NCBI RefSeq assembly: GCF_000373185.1
Contig: NZ_KB890634.1
Span: 1-64,000 of the forward strand
Reading direction: 5' to 3'
Length of the DNA: 64,000 nt
From: Segatella paludivivens DSM 17968 = JCM 13650
GTDB taxonomy: Bacteria; Bacteroidota; Bacteroidia; Bacteroidales; Bacteroidaceae
The translations under genes and the position numbers were made by a program. Under the pieces are notes generated by a model. It ran no database searches. It was not told the DNA's origin and was given only the letters and a program-made list of their open reading frames with translations. Of this stretch, positions 62,233-64,000 are shown piece after piece; the stretch's first letter is position 1, and every line of letters starts with the position of its first letter.

Positions 62233-62619
62233 TTATTTTATCGTTAAAGGATAGAAAAGCTTTAATTTTATGGCTTCGCTACTTGAATTCTTTGAGTTGC
62301 TAACTGTTATTGTTTTCAAAACAAATCCTTCTGTCGGAATACCTTTTTCATCCTTGTCTATATTATAGTTACCATTTTCATCATGAAAAGCAGATAGCTT
62401 ATATGTGCCATCTTCAATATCTTTGAAAACGAAATTACAAGAGTCATTTGTAATCTCTTTCATATTCTGATATGTAGCATCTTTACCAACAGGTTTAATC
62501 ATGATGAGTATCTTTCCTTTGCTGCTACGTATACCTTTAATTGAAATAGTAAGATTGGCTCCATAAGTTAAGCACGATACTGCTGTTAATACTAAAACTG
62601 ATAAAATAAATCTTTTCAT
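62233..62619 (-). CDS. Exported DUF2141 protein
   Basis: 128 residues with a signal peptide (1-20, ending LTYGA). Features of DUF2141 are visible: LTISIKGIRSSKGKILIMI, CNFVFKDIEDGTYKLSAFHDENGNYNIDKDEKGIPTEGF and the C-terminal IKLKLFYP. It is a small beta-sandwich in the periplasm, often encoded beside outer-membrane receptors; function unknown. It is the first gene of the operon controlled by the palindromic operators upstream. Confidence 0.88.
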   Translation of the reverse strand: MKRFILSVLVLTAVSCLTYGANLTISIKGIRSSKGKILIMIKPVGKDATYQNMKEITNDSCNFVFKDIEDGTYKLSAFHDENGNYNIDKDEKGIPTEGFVLKTITVSNSKNSSSEAIKLKLFYPLTIK

Positions 62620-62655
62620 GTCTGTAGTTATTTTAAATAATTAAACAATACAAAT

Positions 62656-62674
62656 TGGTTTATAAAATAAACCA
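62656..62674. promoter_or_regulatory. Operator O2 in the operon leader
   Basis: Palindrome with arms TGGTTTAT / ATAAACCA around AAA. It lies about 50 bp downstream of the predicted transcription start and repeats O1 exactly over 17 bp (62657-62673). Confidence 0.75.
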
Positions 62675-62725
62675 TTCGCCATAAAAAAGAAAGGCGAACT
62701 GACGCCTAACTGTTATATCATGATG

Positions 62726-62757
62726 CAAATATAAATAGGTTTATAAAATAAACCAAA
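62726..62757 (-). promoter_or_regulatory. Promoter and operator O1 of the DUF2141-barrel-regulator operon
   Basis: On the minus strand TTTG (62754-62757), 20 bp, TATATTTG (62726-62733) followed by C is a consensus promoter. Its spacer is filled by the palindrome GGTTTAT-N3-ATAAACC (62738-62754). Occupation of this site would block RNA polymerase directly. The regulator is probably the winged-helix protein encoded last in the same operon. Confidence 0.8.
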
Positions 62758-62814
62758 TAATAATAAATTATTTAGCCTTGTTTAACAATGAAAAAATAAT
62801 CACTTGAAGTTTTA

Positions 62815-62843
62815 AAGGGTTGAAACTTTATTTTTCAACCCTT
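62815..62843 (-). terminator. Hairpin at the 3' end of kup
   Basis: Perfect 11-bp arms AAGGGTTGAAA (62815-62825) and TTTCAACCCTT (62833-62843). It includes the last codons and stop of the transporter gene. On the minus strand it is followed by TAAAACTT, a weak T-run. Confidence 0.6.
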
Positions 62844-64000
62844 ACTATTTTCTGTTGGCAGTTTTTATTTATGATAAGCGGAACATTCTCAACAACAACA
62901 TTACTGGTATCCAAACCCAACCAATGTTGCTCAGGAATAGCCATGTGACGAGCTAAAGCGTATAAGTTCATAACGAATTGCTCAAACGAACTTACACTAC
63001 TTGCCGGATAGAAGATACGATGAATAACAACAAAGCAGAAATCGCCAAGTATGCCATGCTGACGCAATGACGGATATCCACTTGTGATGCTTACTTCATT
63101 ACGCTCGGTCATATCATGTATTATCTGACGCAAAAACTGACTAACAAACGGTTGGACACGGAATCCTATCTTAATGCGGATATTAAAAACAGTATCCTCA
63201 AGCAATGTGTCTACAGTATATTCCAACGTCTGAGGCTCATCAACCATGTCAAGATGTATCAACCAATAATGGTCGGCACGCTTGGGTTGCTTGCGCAATA
63301 TTGAATATATAAGTTTATCTTCAACTTCATCTTCCTTTTGTGCCCAGTTAATAAACACTAGGTTAGAGGCATATTTTGCAATGGTCGTATCCGCTTTCAA
63401 ATCCTTTATTACTGGTAGGTAATCCTTTATCTTAACCAGTTTCAGATTACGCTGACGAGTTTTAGAAGCCTTATACCATACCATCATTATAATGAAGAAG
63501 AAACTAGCTATGAGAAGAGTGAACCAACCTCCACGCATGAATTTAGCTACATTAGCCATAAGGAAACAACTCTCTATTGTCATGAATACCACCAAAAAAG
63601 GTATGGCAAATATCCTTGTAACATTTCCATGCCACAGATATACACCGAGAAGGATTGTTGTCATCAACATTGTTATTGTTATAGACAATCCATAAGCAGC
63701 CTCCATATTATCCGAAGTCTGGAATAATATTAACGTGAATACACAGAAACAAAAAAGGAAATTGTTTACCAACGGTATATATATCTGTCCCTTAAAATTT
63801 GTGGGGTGCTTTATTTTCAGACGTGGCCAGAAGTTAAGATTTATAGCTTCACTAAATATTGTATAGCAACCGCTTATAAGAGCCTGACTGGCAATAACAG
63901 CAGCCATGGTAGCCATAACTATCGCAAAGACTAGGAAATCCTTTGGTATGATAGCATAAAAAGGATTTATTCCATTCATGTCATTACCTATCCTACTTAT
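62828..64000 (-). CDS. kup: Kup-family potassium transporter, C-terminal part
   Basis: The frame runs out of the window at 64000: the codons before the first in-window Met (63979) encode ISRIGND and continue the protein, so the N-terminus is missing. The visible 390 codons include the final membrane spans (FLVFAIVMATMAAVIASQALI, NFLFCFCVFTLILFQT, WFTLLIASFFFIIMMVWYKAS). The motif MAAVIASQALISGCYTIFSEAI and the cytoplasmic C-terminal domain, with LVFINWAQKEDEVEDKLIYSI, are typical of Kup/HAK transporters. It would be proton-coupled potassium uptake at the inner membrane. No link to the neighbours is evident. Confidence 0.9.
   Translation of the reverse strand: MSRIGNDMNGINPFYAIIPKDFLVFAIVMATMAAVIASQALISGCYTIFSEAINLNFWPRLKIKHPTNFKGQIYIPLVNNFLFCFCVFTLILFQTSDNMEAAYGLSITITMLMTTILLGVYLWHGNVTRIFAIPFLVVFMTIESCFLMANVAKFMRGGWFTLLIASFFFIIMMVWYKASKTRQRNLKLVKIKDYLPVIKDLKADTTIAKYASNLVFINWAQKEDEVEDKLIYSILRKQPKRADHYWLIHLDMVDEPQTLEYTVDTLLEDTVFNIRIKIGFRVQPFVSQFLRQIIHDMTERNEVSITSGYPSLRQHGILGDFCFVVIHRIFYPASSVSSFEQFVMNLYALARHMAIPEQHWLGLDTSNVVVENVPLIINKNCQQKIVRVEK

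Overview
The window looks like a chromosomal segment of a gut-type Bacteroidota, most likely Prevotellaceae. The evidence is a SusC/SusD pair, many secreted polysaccharide-degrading enzymes, AraC-type sensor regulators, near-absence of Shine-Dalgarno sequences, and many promoters of the Bacteroidota form TTG-N19/20-TAnnTTTG. No rRNA, tRNA, transposase, integrase or CRISPR array was seen. Genus is an inference; functions are from family recognition by eye.

Layout. (1) 1-1165 is non-coding and repeat-rich (element R1). (2) 1225-6939 is a complete L-rhamnose catabolic set: aldolase rhaD, an AraC regulator, and rhaB-rhaA-rhaT in one operon. (3) 6963-29078 is a pectin / rhamnogalacturonan-I type utilisation locus: DUF5703 hydrolase-like protein, orphan ECF sigma factor, beta-helix protein, DUF3826 protein, two PL1 lyases, two CE1-type esterases, SusD, SusC, a surface beta-helix lipoprotein and a secreted TIM-barrel protein. 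Extracellular lyases and esterases would cut the pectin backbone, SusCD import oligosaccharides, and the rha genes catabolise released rhamnose. (4) 29226-30064 is element R2, an inverted copy of R1, so a 28-kb catabolic block is bracketed by an 0.8-kb inverted repeat. (5) 30240-33644 holds a lipoprotein, a peptidase E homologue and a TPR membrane regulator. (6) 33891-46709 is a five-gene operon: GH2, GH106 rhamnosidase, SGNH esterase, GH2, and a membrane propeller-AraC sensor, suited to rhamnose/galactose side chains. (7) 47097-50148 holds an Fe-S protein, a His-rich membrane protein, a sigma factor and an ABC-2 exporter. (8) 51076-56534 is a very A+T-rich three-gene cassette (TerB_C protein, DUF2791 ATPase, DEAD/H helicase) matching the published Shango anti-phage system. 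(9) 56535-57805 is a third non-coding repeat element (R3), followed by an AAA ATPase. (10) 59080-62619 is a self-regulated operon (DUF2141 protein, outer-membrane barrel, membrane protein, winged-helix regulator) whose promoter carries two identical palindromic operators. (11) 62828-64000 is the C-terminal part of a Kup potassium transporter cut by the window edge.

The least explained material is the non-coding DNA. R1, R2 and R3 share a modular design: a conserved hairpin core containing CTGTTTAT flanked by clustered short motifs (TGTCAC in R1/R2, but GTAGCT/CTACG in R3), plus AGTGATAAGG palindromes. R1 and R2 also contain eight tandem 22-bp iteron-like units and a palindrome centred on GGAGGTATACCTCC. 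In R2 the two copies of the AGTGATAAGG palindrome differ from self-complementarity but are exact reverse complements of one another, which suggests selection on pairing. I do not recognise this element family.
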